Source: Bacteroidales bacterium (GTDB lineage Bacteria; Bacteroidota; Bacteroidia; Bacteroidales; WCHB1-69). Taken from it: a DNA stretch of 64,000 bases. The notes beneath the pieces are model-generated. The model worked only from the letters and a program-made list of their open reading frames with translations. It was not told where the DNA came from and ran no database searches. The stretch covers positions 62,001-126,000 of the forward strand of contig JAIKWD010000027.1 of the NCBI GenBank assembly GCA_024685175.1, written 5' to 3'. Positions 16,291 through 26,884 of this stretch are shown piece by piece (positions within the stretch are counted from its first letter, which is position 1; every line of letters begins with the position of its first letter). The translations under genes and the position numbers were made by a program.

Positions 16291-16845
16291 CTACCAGAGA
16301 CAAGCGTCCTCTTCAAACCATTTACCGTGCAACTTGAGCACCTGCTCGATGATGTCGCGCACGGCACCATTGCCTCCGCAACGCGGGGAGATGTAGTCGG
16401 AAATATGTTTGATCTCTTCCGCTGCATCAGCGGGGCAACATTTTACACCAGCCATCAGCATCATTTTATAGTCGGGGATGTCGTCACCCATGATCAGTAC
16501 ATTCTCGGGCTTGAGATTGTGCTGTTGGAGGTAATCGTTGAACATGATGGTTTTGTCTTTGACTTTGAGAAACATTTCCATGCCAGGAAAGTCCTTGTAG
16601 CGTAAACGCATGGATTCTGCGTATCCCCCGGAAATTACGGCTACGTTGTAGCCTTTTCGGAGAGCGTATTGCAGCGCATAGCCGTCCTTGACGTTGGTGG
16701 CACGCACCTGCTCGCCGTCGCGTTGCACATAGATCTTGCCATCCGACAGGACTCCGTCGAAATCAAAAATAAAGGTATTGACACTTTGCAACTTGTTTGT
16801 GAAATTTTCCATTGTCAAAACAAAATCAAAAGGATTGTTCGTCAC
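16291..16845 (-). CDS. KdsC-like HAD phosphatase (KDO 8-phosphate phosphatase)
   Basis: A 184-residue HAD-superfamily protein of the KdsC type, which hydrolyses KDO 8-phosphate in lipopolysaccharide core synthesis. Motif I is DFDGVLSDG (nucleophile Asp28, Asp30), motif II includes VISGG, and motif IV is MGDDIPDY. The CPADAAEEIK and SPRCGGNGAVRDI segments are KdsC signatures. I chose the GTG at 16845, preceded by AGGAG six bases upstream and two bases after the clpC stop. An ATG at 16812 (MENF) without a ribosome site is the alternative. Confidence 0.85.
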   Translation of the reverse strand: MTNNPFDFVLTMENFTNKLQSVNTFIFDFDGVLSDGKIYVQRDGEQVRATNVKDGYALQYALRKGYNVAVISGGYAESMRLRYKDFPGMEMFLKVKDKTIMFNDYLQQHNLKPENVLIMGDDIPDYKMMLMAGVKCCPADAAEEIKHISDYISPRCGGNGAVRDIIEQVLKLHGKWFEEDACLW

Positions 16846-16847
16846 TT

Positions 16848-19367
16848 CTAACTCCTCACTATCACCATGCTTTCCTTCACGTCGTCATAGTCAAGCTCGA
16901 CGACGGATCCTTGAGGTAGTGTCTGGTTGAGGATTTCTTCGGCCAAAAGATCTTCTACATTCTTTTGAATGGCTCGTTTGAGCGGACGAGCGCCGTAGTT
17001 GGCATCCCAACCGGCCTCGGCAAGGAAGTTCTTGGCCTTGTCGGTAACCTGAATCTCAATGCCAAGATCTTTCACCCGTTTCATGACCTTTTTAAGTTCA
17101 ATTTCGATAATCTTGATTATCTCATCCTTTCCAAGGCTGTTGAAATAAATGGTATCGTCAACGCGGTTGAGAAATTCAGGCGAGAAGTTGGCTTTGAGCG
17201 CTTTTTCAAGAATGCCGTGTTCGACTTTGTTTTGGGCGGCCTTGGTGGCTTCGGTGTTAAAGCCAACACCCGTGCCGAAATCCTTGAGTTCTCGGGTGCC
17301 GATGTTGGATGTCATGATGAGGATGGTATTCTTGAAATCCACCTTACGTCCCATACCGTCGGTGAGTTGTCCTTCGTCAAAGACTTGGAGCAGCACATTG
17401 TACACGTCGTGATGGGCTTTCTCGATTTCATCGAGCAGCACGATAGAGTAGGGTTTGCGGCGGACCTTCTCGGTGAGCTGGCCGCCTTCTTCGTATCCTA
17501 CATATCCCGGAGGCGCACCGATGAGGCGGGAAACGGTGTGCTTCTCCATATATTCGCTCATGTCAATGCGGATGATAGCGTCTTGGGAGTCGAAGAGATA
17601 TTCGGCTAGTACCTTGGCCAAGTAGGTTTTACCCACACCAGTGGGGCCCAGGAAGATAAAAGTGCCAATGGGCTTGTTGGGATCCTTCAGCCCGGCACGG
17701 TTGCGGCGAATAGCCTTAGCGATTTTGACGATAGCATCGTCTTGTCCAATTACAGAGCCCTTCAGCTCGTCCGCCATGCGCATTAAGCGCTCACCTTCAT
17801 TCTTGGCGATGCGTTGAGTGGGGACACCCGTCATCATGGCAATCACTTCTGCCACGGTGTCTTCGGACACTATAGGGCGTTCTAAGTCAGACTTGGTTTC
17901 CCAATCCTTTTTGATTTGTTCCAACTTGGCTTCAAGTTGTTTGATCTGATCCCGATAGCCTGCGGCGGCGTTATACTGTTGGTCTTTGATGGCTTGCGTT
18001 TTGAGTTGTTCAAAGTCGGCAATCTCCTTTTCAGCATCCAGCAGCTCATCGGGAACGTGGATGTTCTGTATGTGCATACGCGCACCGGCCTCGTCCATAG
18101 CATCGATAGCCTTGTCGGGCAAACAACGGTCGGAAATATAACGGTTGGAAAGAGAAACGCATGCTTTGATGGCTTCGTCGCTATAGCGGACCATATGGTG
18201 ATCCTCGTATTTATCCTTGATGTTATTGAGGATCTCGATGGTTTCTTCGGGCGTAGTGGGTTCAAGGATGATTTTTTGGAAGCGGCGTTCAAGTGCGCCG
18301 TCTTTCTCGATGTGTTCACGATATTCGTCCAGGGTAGTGGCGCCGATGCATTGCAGCTCGCCACGTGCCAGCGCCGGTTTGAAGAGGTTGGAGGCGTCCA
18401 TGCTGCCAGGCGCGTTGCCGGCTCCTACCATGGTGTGTAACTCATCAATAAAGAGGATGATGTTAGGATTCTTTTCCAGCTCGTTGAGGATGTTCTTTAC
18501 TCGCTCCTCAAACTGGCCGCGGTATTTGGTTCCCGCTACCAGCGATGCCATGTCAAGCGCTACCACGCGTTTGTTAATCAAGGTACGGGATACATGACCT
18601 TGAACGATATTCATGGCCAGGCCCTCAGCTAAAGCCGACTTGCCCACACCTGGCTCGCCGATGAGTACAGGATTGTTTTTCTTACGACGGCTAAGAATCT
18701 GGGCAATGCGCTCCAGCTCCTTCTGGCGGCCAACCATAGGGTCAAGCTTGCCCTCTGAGGCCAACTTGGTAAGGTCTTTACCGAAGCTGTCAATCATCGG
18801 GGTCGCTGAACTCTTGGCGCCATCCTTGCTGGGCCGGGACATGAAACGGCGATCGTCTTCTTCGTCCTGGTCGTCCTCAGAGGTGATTAGAGAGTCGGTG
18901 TTTCCCGCTTCCATGTTCAATTCCTTCTTTACTTCAGCGGCAAAAGAGGCGTATGAAAGCCCTGCTCTGACTAAAAACATCTTGACCACATTCGACGCGT
19001 CGTTGCGACCGTCACGCAGTACGGCTAAGATGAAATGATATGATTCTACCACATCGCTCCTGAACTCTTTTGAGATGAGATAGGATAGGCGTAATGTATT
19101 GTCTGTCTGTGTGTTAAAGCGAAGAGGAGTGGAAGCGTCCTCTATCTTGTTCTCGTTGCTGTCAATTAGTTCCTCCAATTTGGTGCGGAGTGTGTCTAGG
19201 TCGACGCGATATACGCCGAAGAGATTCTTGGTCGTACTTTCATTGGGGTAGCGCAGAATAGCAACAGTCAGATGTTCGATTCCTATGTTGGGCGAATGGT
19301 AGTAGGAGGCAATCTTGCCAGCCTCTTCCATCGCATATTTCATTTCTTCTGAATATTTGATTTCCAT
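16848..19367 (-). CDS. clpC: ClpC, AAA+ unfoldase of the Clp protease
   Basis: An 839-residue ATP-dependent unfoldase. Order: an N-terminal Clp_N double repeat (about 1-145), a charged linker ([14 protein letters not shown]), AAA-1 with [13 protein letters not shown], a UVR-containing middle segment (about 430-475, [18 protein letters not shown]) that marks ClpC rather than ClpB, and AAA-2 with [12 protein letters not shown]. The VGF in TGVGFNTE is a ClpP-docking loop. The partner ClpP is encoded at 33670-34350. It is the first gene of a unit with the KdsC-like gene. Two promoters lie upstream, a proximal TAnnTTTG and a distal sigma-54 element, suggesting stress induction. Confidence 0.93.
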   Translation of the reverse strand: MEIKYSEEMKYAMEEAGKIASYYHSPNIGIEHLTVAILRYPNESTTKNLFGVYRVDLDTLRTKLEELIDSNENKIEDASTPLRFNTQTDNTLRLSYLISKEFRSDVVESYHFILAVLRDGRNDASNVVKMFLVRAGLSYASFAAEVKKELNMEAGNTDSLITSEDDQDEEDDRRFMSRPSKDGAKSSATPMIDSFGKDLTKLASEGKLDPMVGRQKELERIAQILSRRKKNNPVLIGEPGVGKSALAEGLAMNIVQGHVSRTLINKRVVALDMASLVAGTKYRGQFEERVKNILNELEKNPNIILFIDELHTMVGAGNAPGSMDASNLFKPALARGELQCIGATTLDEYREHIEKDGALERRFQKIILEPTTPEETIEILNNIKDKYEDHHMVRYSDEAIKACVSLSNRYISDRCLPDKAIDAMDEAGARMHIQNIHVPDELLDAEKEIADFEQLKTQAIKDQQYNAAAGYRDQIKQLEAKLEQIKKDWETKSDLERPIVSEDTVAEVIAMMTGVPTQRIAKNEGERLMRMADELKGSVIGQDDAIVKIAKAIRRNRAGLKDPNKPIGTFIFLGPTGVGKTYLAKVLAEYLFDSQDAIIRIDMSEYMEKHTVSRLIGAPPGYVGYEEGGQLTEKVRRKPYSIVLLDEIEKAHHDVYNVLLQVFDEGQLTDGMGRKVDFKNTILIMTSNIGTRELKDFGTGVGFNTEATKAAQNKVEHGILEKALKANFSPEFLNRVDDTIYFNSLGKDEIIKIIEIELKKVMKRVKDLGIEIQVTDKAKNFLAEAGWDANYGARPLKRAIQKNVEDLLAEEILNQTLPQGSVVELDYDDVKESMVIVRS

Positions 19368-19384
19368 TATTTTAAAATTTGGCG

Positions 19385-19392
19385 CAAAAATA
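19385..19392 (-). promoter_or_regulatory. Proximal -7 box for clpC
   Basis: Reads TATTTTTG on the minus strand, 17 bases before the ATG. Together with the sigma-54 element at 19427-19442 it would give clpC two promoters. Confidence 0.6.
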
Positions 19393-19426
19393 CAAAAATT
19401 AGCGGATCGCAGTTAGCAGATGGTGC

Positions 19427-19442
19427 TGCAATTATAGTGCCA
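19427..19442 (-). promoter_or_regulatory. Sigma-54 (-24/-12) promoter of clpC
   Basis: On the minus strand it reads TGGCACTATAATTGCA: the -24 TGGCAC and -12 TTGCA cores, with GG and GC ten bases apart. The predicted start is near 19416, giving a leader of about 50 bases. A weak inverted repeat (CGGTT-AAA-AACCG, 19521-19533) lies about 110 bp upstream but does not resemble the hsp20 repeat. Confidence 0.78.
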
Positions 19443-19578
19443 GAATTTGGAAGTCAGTAGCCGGTAGTCCGTGGTTTGTCGAATATCATTTTTCTATAAT
19501 TTCTAATCAATATTTTATTTCGGTTAAAAACCGCAATTTTCTTGCTCGAAAAAGTTGGTTTATTTCCAAAAAAAAGTG

Positions 19579-19586
19579 TATCTTCG
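19579..19586 (+). promoter_or_regulatory. -7 box for gyrA
   Basis: TATCTTCG, the TTCG variant of the Bacteroidota box, about 70 bases before the gyrA ATG. Confidence 0.55.
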
Positions 19587-19653
19587 TGCCTTATTTGTGC
19601 AAACGACAACTCTTTTAAAAATAAGAACTTAGAAATAACTAAATAGCGATAAA

Positions 19654-22215
19654 ATGACAGAAGAAGAAAACTTAGGAGAAAAAATCGTTCAAGTCAACAT
19701 CGAAAACCAGATGAAGACGGCGTACATAGACTATTCCATGTCTGTGATCGTATCGCGCGCCTTGCCTGATGTTCGCGATGGTTTGAAACCCGTTCAGCGA
19801 CGTATCATTTACGCTATGTGGGATATGAACATTGTTTCCTCCCAACCCTATAAAAAATCGGCGAGAATTGTGGGTGAGGTGTTAGGTAAATACCATCCTC
19901 ATGGCGATACGGCCGTATATGACGCCATGGTCCGCATGGCCCAACCCTGGTCTTTGCGCTATCCTTTTGTGGATGGACAAGGTAATTTCGGCTCTGTGGA
20001 CGGTGATAGCCCCGCAGCTATGCGTTATACTGAAGCCCGACTCCGCAAGTCGGCTGAAGATATGGTCGCCGACATTGAGAAGGACACCGTCGATATGAAT
20101 CTGAACTTTGACGACACAATCCCTGAGCCTACCGTATTGCCCTCTAAAATCCCTAATCTGTTGGTGAATGGTGCCTCTGGTATCGCAGTGGGTATGGCTA
20201 CCAATATGGCTCCCCACAACCTGAGCGAGGTGTGCGATGGCATTTGTGCCTATATTGATAACAATGACATCACCATTCCGGAGCTTATGGAGTATATCAA
20301 GGCCCCGGATTTTCCTTCCGGATGTGTTATCTATGGCGTCAAGGGAGTGCAAGAAGCCTTCGAGACGGGTCGTGGTCGTATTGTGATGCGTGGCCATGCC
20401 GAGATTGAAACCGATAAAACCCGTAACCGTATCATCGTGACCTCCCTGCCGTATATGGTCAATCCTTCGGATATGATCAAACATACGGTGGAACTGGTGA
20501 AAGACGATAAGATTGTAGGTATCACTAATGTGGAGAACTTGACCAACAAGCGCAATGGTACCCGTATTGTTTACGACTTGCGTAAAGATGTGGTTCCCGA
20601 AGTGGTGCTTAACAAGCTTTATCAGATGACCGCCTTGCAGTCAGCTTTCAGCGTGAATAACGTGGCCCTTGTCAATGGCCGCCCGATGACGCTGAACCTC
20701 AAGGATATGATCGTGGAGTACGTCAAGCACCGCCATCAAGTGGTCATCCGTCGTGCCCAATTTGACCTCAAGAAAGCTCAAGCGAGAGCTCATATCCTGG
20801 AAGGCTTTCTCAAAGCTCTTGACATTATTGACGAAGTTATCGCCCTTATCCGAGCCTCACATACGGTCCAAGATGCCCAGAATGGCTTGATGGAAAAATG
20901 GGGCTTTACCGAGCTTCAGGCTAAGGCCATCGTTGAAATGAGACTTCGTCAACTTACTGGTTTGGAGCGCGAAAAACTCCAGAACGAATATGACGAGCTG
21001 GAAAAATTAATCAAATACTTGCAAGATGTATTGGCAAACGAAAGTTTGCGTATGGGTATTATCAAAGACGAGTTGCAAGATATCAAGAACCGTTATGGCG
21101 ACGCCCGCCGTTCACCGATCGAATTGGACGCTTCCGAGTTCCGCGTGGAGGACACGATCCCCGACGACGAGGTGGTCATCACCATTTCGCACCTCGGCTA
21201 TATCAAGCGCACTCCGCTGGCAGAGTACAAGGTGCAAAATCGCGGCGGCAAAGGCTCCCGTGGTGGCAGTACCCGCGATGAGGATTTCATCGAGCATCTT
21301 TATATGGCTACGAACCACAACTATTTGCTCTTCTTTACTGAAAAGGGTAAATGCTTCTGGTTACGTGTGTTCGAAATCCCTGAAGCCATTAAGACTTCCA
21401 AGGGCCGCGCCGTGCAAAATATCCTCCAAATCGAAGAAGACGACAAGATTGCCTCTATCATCAACTTGAAGTCCGTCACCGACCCGGATTATATCAACAA
21501 CCATTTCGTGTTCTTGTGTACGGAAAAGGGTATCATCAAGAAAACGAGCATCGATGCATACTCCCATCCGCGTAAGAAAGGTATCATCGCCATCAACGTG
21601 CGTGAGGGCGACCGCTTGATTGCCGCCCGTTTCACCAATGGCAACAGCGATATGATGCTGGCTCTCCACTCCGGTCGTGCCATCCGTTTCAAGGAAAAAG
21701 AAGAGATGCGAGCTATGGGTCGTAACGCTTCCGGCGTGAAAGGTATAACCCTCGCCGGCCCCGATGACAAGATCGTGGGTGTGCTTTGTGTGGACAACCC
21801 AGATAGCCACATCCTTATCGTCTCCGAAGCCGGTTTCGGCAAACGCTCCTTGTTGGAAGACTACCGCATCACCCACCGTGGTGGCAAGGGTATCAGCACC
21901 ATCAAGATTACCGAGAAGACAGGCAAGCTGATTGCTATGAAGAGCGTGACTGACGAGGACGACCTTATGATTATCAACCGTTCCGGCATCGCCATCCGTC
22001 TGCATGTCGACGAACTCCGTATCCTTGGACGTAACACACAAGGCGTCAAACTTATCGACTTACGCAAAAACGACATTATCGCTGCCGTTTGCGTAGTGCC
22101 GCGCCAAGACGAAGAAGAAGAGGATTATGATGAGAATAATGCCCTGACCGAGGATGTGAATAATGATGAAGCTCCTTTAAACGAGACAAATTCAACGGAG
22201 TCTACAGATAACTAG
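19654..22215 (+). CDS. gyrA: DNA gyrase subunit A
   Basis: An 853-residue type IIA topoisomerase subunit that breaks and rejoins DNA for negative supercoiling. The catalytic Tyr125 lies in [10 protein letters not shown]. The quinolone-resistance region reads [13 protein letters not shown], with Thr86 and Asp90 at the positions of E. coli Ser83 and Asp87. The GyrA box in the C-terminal domain ([11 protein letters not shown]) separates it from ParC. The C-terminal tail is acidic, ending in Asn/Thr/Ser-rich sequence. Two TPR protein genes follow closely in the same direction. Confidence 0.97.
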   Translation: MTEEENLGEKIVQVNIENQMKTAYIDYSMSVIVSRALPDVRDGLKPVQRRIIYAMWDMNIVSSQPYKKSARIVGEVLGKYHPHGDTAVYDAMVRMAQPWSLRYPFVDGQGNFGSVDGDSPAAMRYTEARLRKSAEDMVADIEKDTVDMNLNFDDTIPEPTVLPSKIPNLLVNGASGIAVGMATNMAPHNLSEVCDGICAYIDNNDITIPELMEYIKAPDFPSGCVIYGVKGVQEAFETGRGRIVMRGHAEIETDKTRNRIIVTSLPYMVNPSDMIKHTVELVKDDKIVGITNVENLTNKRNGTRIVYDLRKDVVPEVVLNKLYQMTALQSAFSVNNVALVNGRPMTLNLKDMIVEYVKHRHQVVIRRAQFDLKKAQARAHILEGFLKALDIIDEVIALIRASHTVQDAQNGLMEKWGFTELQAKAIVEMRLRQLTGLEREKLQNEYDELEKLIKYLQDVLANESLRMGIIKDELQDIKNRYGDARRSPIELDASEFRVEDTIPDDEVVITISHLGYIKRTPLAEYKVQNRGGKGSRGGSTRDEDFIEHLYMATNHNYLLFFTEKGKCFWLRVFEIPEAIKTSKGRAVQNILQIEEDDKIASIINLKSVTDPDYINNHFVFLCTEKGIIKKTSIDAYSHPRKKGIIAINVREGDRLIAARFTNGNSDMMLALHSGRAIRFKEKEEMRAMGRNASGVKGITLAGPDDKIVGVLCVDNPDSHILIVSEAGFGKRSLLEDYRITHRGGKGISTIKITEKTGKLIAMKSVTDEDDLMIINRSGIAIRLHVDELRILGRNTQGVKLIDLRKNDIIAAVCVVPRQDEEEEDYDENNALTEDVNNDEAPLNETNSTESTDN

Positions 22216-22228
22216 TTTTCATGCAACA

Positions 22229-23416
22229 ATGAAAAAAATATTATCTCTCATATTATCTATAATGCTTGTAGCTGGAGCGATGGCGCAAAAGCCATCCCTT
22301 ACCAAGGCCTACAACAATTATTATGACAAGAACTTCTCAAAAGCCAAGGAGGCCATTGACCTCTGTGTGCAGGATGAGAAGCTCTCTACCAAGGCCCAAA
22401 CCTGGTTGTATAAGGGCAACATCTACTATTTCCTCTCCAATGAGGAGTATGGAGCCAAGCAAAAGGATAGCACTTATCAGATTGTTTATCCGGATGCGCC
22501 AGTAGAAGCGTACGATGCTTTTGCCAAAGCCGCCCAGATCAACTCCAACGTGGAAGCCATGGATATGTTCACGCCGAAAGAGGCTATGAAGCAACTGTAT
22601 CCCCTATTGCTTGTACGTGGGGTGGATCAGTTGATTGCCAAGGATTATAACGGAGCCAAGAATACATTGGAAAAAGGTATAGAGTCATACGAGATGGACA
22701 AGCCGCAGTATCCGATGAATGGTGAACTTTATTACTATTATGCCTATACCTTGGAAATGCTTGATATGAAGGACGATGTCAGGACTTATTACGAGAAGGC
22801 CGCCAACGATGGCTCTAGCAATCCTTATGTATATGTTCGCTTGATTGAGTCTTATAAGGCTGAGAATAATCCAACCATGGCCAAGAAAATCTTGGATGGC
22901 GCCAAAACCAAGTTGCCAGGCAATACCAGCATCGCTCTTGCAGAGATAGATTACTATTACTGGATAAAGGACAGCGTACAAGCCAGAAGGCTTTTGAATG
23001 GCATTGCCCCTAATTCTATTCATAATGCAGATGAATTGGTAAACCTCTCCAACTGCTATATCAAAGAAAAACGTTACGAGGAAGCCATTCGATTCTTGGA
23101 ACGCGCAAATGCCATGTCGTCAGGGAACTATGTGGTTCTATACAACTTGGGTGTTTGTGAGTATAGCTTGTCTGAGCAGTTGTTTAATCAATACAATCAG
23201 CTTGCGATAAGCAACCCTAACGATCCGTTAGCTGCTAGTTGTAAACATCAGTCTGACGAACATATTAGCAAGTCTGCCCGTTATTTTGAACAAGCCAGAA
23301 CTCTTGAACCCGAAGACTTGAACTTGCTAAATACACTTCGTGCGATATATGCTCGCCAGCAGTCGCCAAAATATGACGAAATAGATGCCATTATCAAAAG
23401 TCTGGAAAAGAATTAA
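22229..23416 (+). CDS. Periplasmic TPR-repeat protein A
   Basis: A 395-residue exported protein with a Sec signal peptide (MKKILSLILSIMLVAGAMAQ). It then has several tetratricopeptide-like helical pairs (KAYNNYYDKNFSKAKEAIDLC, YAYTLEMLDMKDDVRTYYEKAA, KEKRYEEAIRFLERANAM). The function is unknown; TPRs usually mediate protein-protein contacts. It starts 13 bases after the gyrA stop. The next gene encodes a protein of the same length and plan, so this is an old tandem duplication. Confidence 0.8.
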   Translation: MKKILSLILSIMLVAGAMAQKPSLTKAYNNYYDKNFSKAKEAIDLCVQDEKLSTKAQTWLYKGNIYYFLSNEEYGAKQKDSTYQIVYPDAPVEAYDAFAKAAQINSNVEAMDMFTPKEAMKQLYPLLLVRGVDQLIAKDYNGAKNTLEKGIESYEMDKPQYPMNGELYYYYAYTLEMLDMKDDVRTYYEKAANDGSSNPYVYVRLIESYKAENNPTMAKKILDGAKTKLPGNTSIALAEIDYYYWIKDSVQARRLLNGIAPNSIHNADELVNLSNCYIKEKRYEEAIRFLERANAMSSGNYVVLYNLGVCEYSLSEQLFNQYNQLAISNPNDPLAASCKHQSDEHISKSARYFEQARTLEPEDLNLLNTLRAIYARQQSPKYDEIDAIIKSLEKN

Positions 23417-23461
23417 ACGTAAGAATATTATTATTATCTAATAACAAAAAAACTCTGAACA

Positions 23462-24649
23462 ATGAAAAAGTTAATGCTTGTTATCGTTGGATTGTTGGTG
23501 GGCGCTACTGCGTTCTCCCAATCCTGCTTGGACGACGTATGGATGTGCTTGCGCCAGAACCAGGCACCGAAGGCCAAAAAGCTGTTGGAAAGCTGTATGG
23601 CTGCCAATCCCGACAATGCACAAGTGTGGCTGATGAAAGCCAATGTGTATGTGAATTTGTATAATATGGATCAAAAGAAGATGAACGCCGATCCTTCTTA
23701 CACGCCGCGTTACCCTGATGCTTTGCTTACGGCTAATGAGGCCTTTATCAAGGCTCTGGAATTGGATCCCAAGGTTGAACCGAAAACAGGTATGTTGGGC
23801 GCCATCGCAGGTCAGAAACTTTGCGCTGAGCCGTTCTACAATATGGGCGTTCAGGCTGAAGAGAAGAGCGACTATCAAAATGCAGTGAAGTATTTCACCC
23901 TTGCCGCCAAGAACTATGAGTTGGCCAAGGTCAACAACAACGCTGCCGCCGCCTATCTGCAATTGGCTCTCGCCTATGGCAAGCTCGGCGACCAAGCCAA
24001 CTATAAAAACATGTTGCTGAAGTCTATCGCCTGTGCTCCTGCTGCATATCCGGCTTGTTACACCGAATTGTACTACATCTACCAAAGCGAAAACGACACT
24101 GCGAATTGCGGCAAGATTCTTGAAAAGGGCTTGGCTGCTATTCCTGCAGAAAAGCAAGGTGATCTTGTGGAAGCTCAAATGAACTACTACTCTATGACCA
24201 ACCAAAAGGACAAACTTCTGGCTCTTTGCGACAAGATGCTGGCCGAGAACCCTGGCGATCTTACCACCATTGAGAATTGCTCCAACTATCTGAGCAACTT
24301 CAAAGTGTACGACAGAGCTGAGGAAATTCTCACCGCCGCCCTCGCCAACAACCCTAACGAGTTCAAATTGAACAGCCAAATGGCTTACCGCTACTTCATG
24401 GAGGTGGTTGACTACGAAGACAGAATCGAAGCAGCCAAGAACGCCAAGCAATGGAGTGAGATGTCCGCCATCCGCGAGGCTGAGAAGCCTGTCTTGCAAA
24501 AGGCTCACGACTGGAGTGACAAGGCCTATCAAATCAACCCTGACGATAGACAGAACAACATTATGTTGCAGCAGTTGAAGGTCAAATTGCTGATCCCCGT
24601 TCCGGATGAGTTGAAGGCCAAAGTTGACTCTTACAGACACAAAGAGTAA
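23462..24649 (+). CDS. Periplasmic TPR-repeat protein B
   Basis: Also 395 residues, with a signal peptide ending at TAFSQ, and the same overall plan as the preceding gene: repeated helical pairs rich in Ala, Asn and Tyr (YNMGVQAEEKSDYQNAVKYF, LALAYGKLGDQANYKNMLL). Higher G+C at third positions and more alanine than copy A suggest higher expression. It is the last gene of the gyrA unit, closed by a strong terminator. Confidence 0.8.
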   Translation: MKKLMLVIVGLLVGATAFSQSCLDDVWMCLRQNQAPKAKKLLESCMAANPDNAQVWLMKANVYVNLYNMDQKKMNADPSYTPRYPDALLTANEAFIKALELDPKVEPKTGMLGAIAGQKLCAEPFYNMGVQAEEKSDYQNAVKYFTLAAKNYELAKVNNNAAAAYLQLALAYGKLGDQANYKNMLLKSIACAPAAYPACYTELYYIYQSENDTANCGKILEKGLAAIPAEKQGDLVEAQMNYYSMTNQKDKLLALCDKMLAENPGDLTTIENCSNYLSNFKVYDRAEEILTAALANNPNEFKLNSQMAYRYFMEVVDYEDRIEAAKNAKQWSEMSAIREAEKPVLQKAHDWSDKAYQINPDDRQNNIMLQQLKVKLLIPVPDELKAKVDSYRHKE

Positions 24650-24670
24650 TGTTCAACTTCGATTAAAAAC

Positions 24671-24702
24671 AAAAAGGTTGCGGAATTCCGCAACCTTTTT
24701 TT
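24671..24702. terminator. Bidirectional terminator after TPR protein B
   Basis: The 20-bp perfect palindrome GGTTGCGGAATTCCGCAACC is flanked by five A and seven T residues, so it serves both this gene and the convergent DUF819 gene. Confidence 0.93.
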
Positions 24703-24721
24703 ATGCTATAAAATGAAATAA

Positions 24722-25888
24722 TCACAGATGGGATAGTAGCAAGAAGATGCCGTAGCCGAGGTATGTTCCGACCGCATAGCCAAGCAGGCCGATGGCGATA
24801 CCCGGCAGGATGACATTCTTGTTTTTGAGCACTGCGGCCACCATCGGGACAAACGGTGGAGAGTTGATGAGCGCTATGGAAGAGGCCAACATCAGGTCGC
24901 CGTCCAGTTTGAAGAGCTTGGAAAACAATATTTGAAGAATCAAGGAACCGAATACGGCAAAGGCTATATAGTATAAAATAAACAAGTATTTGGAAAATTC
25001 CATCTCATGAATGTTCACCATTGTAGCCACGGCCAAGCAGAACACATAGACAAAATAGAGGCCTACATCGAAGGTCCCCTCTAGTCGTTTGGTAGGTTTC
25101 CAAAAAGAGAGTAGGATGGAAAAAGTAGTGATGGCGATGATGATGATGGCGGTGTCGTTGCTGGAGGGGATGGCAAGGGATAGTAGGAAGGAAACCAAAA
25201 CGATAAGAAAAGAGACACCAATGCCGACACCTCTGTTAAGCACTTTGTGCCAAAAACTATTGTTGTCTTTGACGACCACTTGCGCTTCCGCCAATTCTTC
25301 GGTGGAAGATTCCACTTTCGGTGCGGGGAACAGCCATCGGATGATCCGTTTGCCCAAGAAAACAATGAAGATGAGGTAAAGCCCTGTGACGACGAGGTCG
25401 TAACTGGATACGAACAAGAACAGGTTTTGGGGCAAGTCGACGGCTTTGGAAACGGGGGCGAGGTTGGGAATGCCACCTGTGTAGATGCCGATCATCACGG
25501 CGCTGACTTTGGCGAAGTTGGTGTCGGACATGCCTGCGGCACTTGCTTGACCATGGAAGATGTAAAACCCTGCAATAGTTACGATTAAGATGCTGAACAA
25601 CCCGACAAAGAAAGCTTTGACGGCACTTTTGGCGGACAACATCTTGAAGTCGCATCCCAATAGCATTAACGGGATGGCAATGAGAACCATCACGTTGGAA
25701 ATGTTAGTGCAGATGATTTCGGATGTTTTGCCGATAATTCCGATATTGCCGACAATTAGGCCGATGACGTACAGAATCATCATCGGGGTAATCTTGTCGA
25801 TGATAGGCCAACGCTTGGCCATTATCACAAGTAGCAAGGGGATGCCGAAAAGATATAGGAGGGTTAATATGGCGGCAAAGGCATTCAT
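24722..25888 (-). CDS. DUF819 family membrane protein
   Basis: A 388-residue integral membrane protein with about ten hydrophobic helices, interrupted by one polar loop (about residues 195-225, ESSTEELAEAQVVVKDNN). The GIYTGGIPNLAPVSKAV segment corresponds to the conserved GG-x-N motif of DUF819 (YjcL-like), a family thought to be transporters but without an established substrate. It lies alone between a shared terminator and a radical SAM gene on the same strand. Confidence 0.75.
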   Translation of the reverse strand: MNAFAAILTLLYLFGIPLLLVIMAKRWPIIDKITPMMILYVIGLIVGNIGIIGKTSEIICTNISNVMVLIAIPLMLLGCDFKMLSAKSAVKAFFVGLFSILIVTIAGFYIFHGQASAAGMSDTNFAKVSAVMIGIYTGGIPNLAPVSKAVDLPQNLFLFVSSYDLVVTGLYLIFIVFLGKRIIRWLFPAPKVESSTEELAEAQVVVKDNNSFWHKVLNRGVGIGVSFLIVLVSFLLSLAIPSSNDTAIIIIAITTFSILLSFWKPTKRLEGTFDVGLYFVYVFCLAVATMVNIHEMEFSKYLFILYYIAFAVFGSLILQILFSKLFKLDGDLMLASSIALINSPPFVPMVAAVLKNKNVILPGIAIGLLGYAVGTYLGYGIFLLLSHL

Positions 25889-25930
25889 AGACTAAAATTG
25901 AGATGCAAAAGTAAGGATAATTTGAGAAAC

Positions 25931-26881
25931 TCATTCTGAAACGGCCATTTTTCCTTGCCAAGTATCCCGTTCCTTGAGGCGTATTTCAATTCTCTTAACT
26001 AGCTCGTCGTAGCGAAGACGGTCCCAATTGGAAAAGGCCAGAAATCTTGGCGGCACTTCACCGGCCAGTCGGTCGATGACGATGTCTGGGGAGAGTCGTT
26101 CTAAATAGTCGGCGACGAAATTTATGTAACTGTCCGGCGTGAAAAAGTGGAAATCTTTGCGATGGGTGAAGAAATCCTGCTCCATCGGGGTGCCTTTGAT
26201 GATTTGTAGTTGGTGGATTTTTATGTGCTGGACAGGAAGGTTGTTGATGATTTGTGTATCGTTCAGCCAGGTGTCTGGACTCTCGCCAGGAAGTCCGAAA
26301 ATGAGGTGGATGCCAACGGGGATATTGTGCTGATCGATGTCCTTGAGCGCTTGGATGGCGGTGGCGGCGTCATGGCCGCGGTTGATGCGCCGAAGAGTGT
26401 CATCGTGCCAGCTCTCAATGCCTAACTCCAGTGTTATATATGTTCTGGTCTGTAAGTCGGACAAGTAATCCAATAAGGGCATGTCGATGCAGTCAGGGCG
26501 CGTGGCGATGACAAGTCCGTTGATTTTGAGATGAGACAATGCTTCTTCATAAAGTGTTTGTAGCCTGTCCAATGGAGCATATGTGTTTGAATATGCCTGA
26601 AAATAAGCAAGATAATTGTTGGATGCGCCCCTTCTCTTTTGATAAAAAGCTATGCCGTCATCTATCTGTTGGGTAATGCTGCTTAGACGATTGCAGTAGG
26701 GTGGATTGAAAGCGTTGTTTAGACAGTATGTGCATCCGCCAGTACCTCGTGATCCATCGCGGTTGGGACAAGTGAATCCCGCATCAATAGGAATACGTTG
26801 AACCCGTCCGCCGAAACGAATTTGTGAAAAATGGTTGTATGAATTGAACCGTCTGTGGTCTCCCCATGGAAAAGTGTCCAT
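25931..26881 (-). CDS. Radical SAM protein, TIGR01212/YhcC family
   Basis: A 316-residue radical SAM enzyme. The cluster-binding cysteines lie in FTCPNRDGSRGTGGCTYC, the C-x12-C-x2-C spacing of the YhcC family rather than the common C-x3-C-x2-C. Other family features are LELGIESWHDDTLRRINRGH and HLIFGLPGES. The reaction is not established for the family. The lipoprotein gene upstream ends three bases before its start, so they form one unit. Confidence 0.88.
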   Translation of the reverse strand: MDTFPWGDHRRFNSYNHFSQIRFGGRVQRIPIDAGFTCPNRDGSRGTGGCTYCLNNAFNPPYCNRLSSITQQIDDGIAFYQKRRGASNNYLAYFQAYSNTYAPLDRLQTLYEEALSHLKINGLVIATRPDCIDMPLLDYLSDLQTRTYITLELGIESWHDDTLRRINRGHDAATAIQALKDIDQHNIPVGIHLIFGLPGESPDTWLNDTQIINNLPVQHIKIHQLQIIKGTPMEQDFFTHRKDFHFFTPDSYINFVADYLERLSPDIVIDRLAGEVPPRFLAFSNWDRLRYDELVKRIEIRLKERDTWQGKMAVSE

Positions 26882-26884
26882 GAG

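Noticed and set aside
19521..19533. CGGTT-AAA-AACCG as activator site for the clpC sigma-54 promoter
   Set aside because: Only 5-bp arms and no similarity to the hsp20 repeat; too weak to call.
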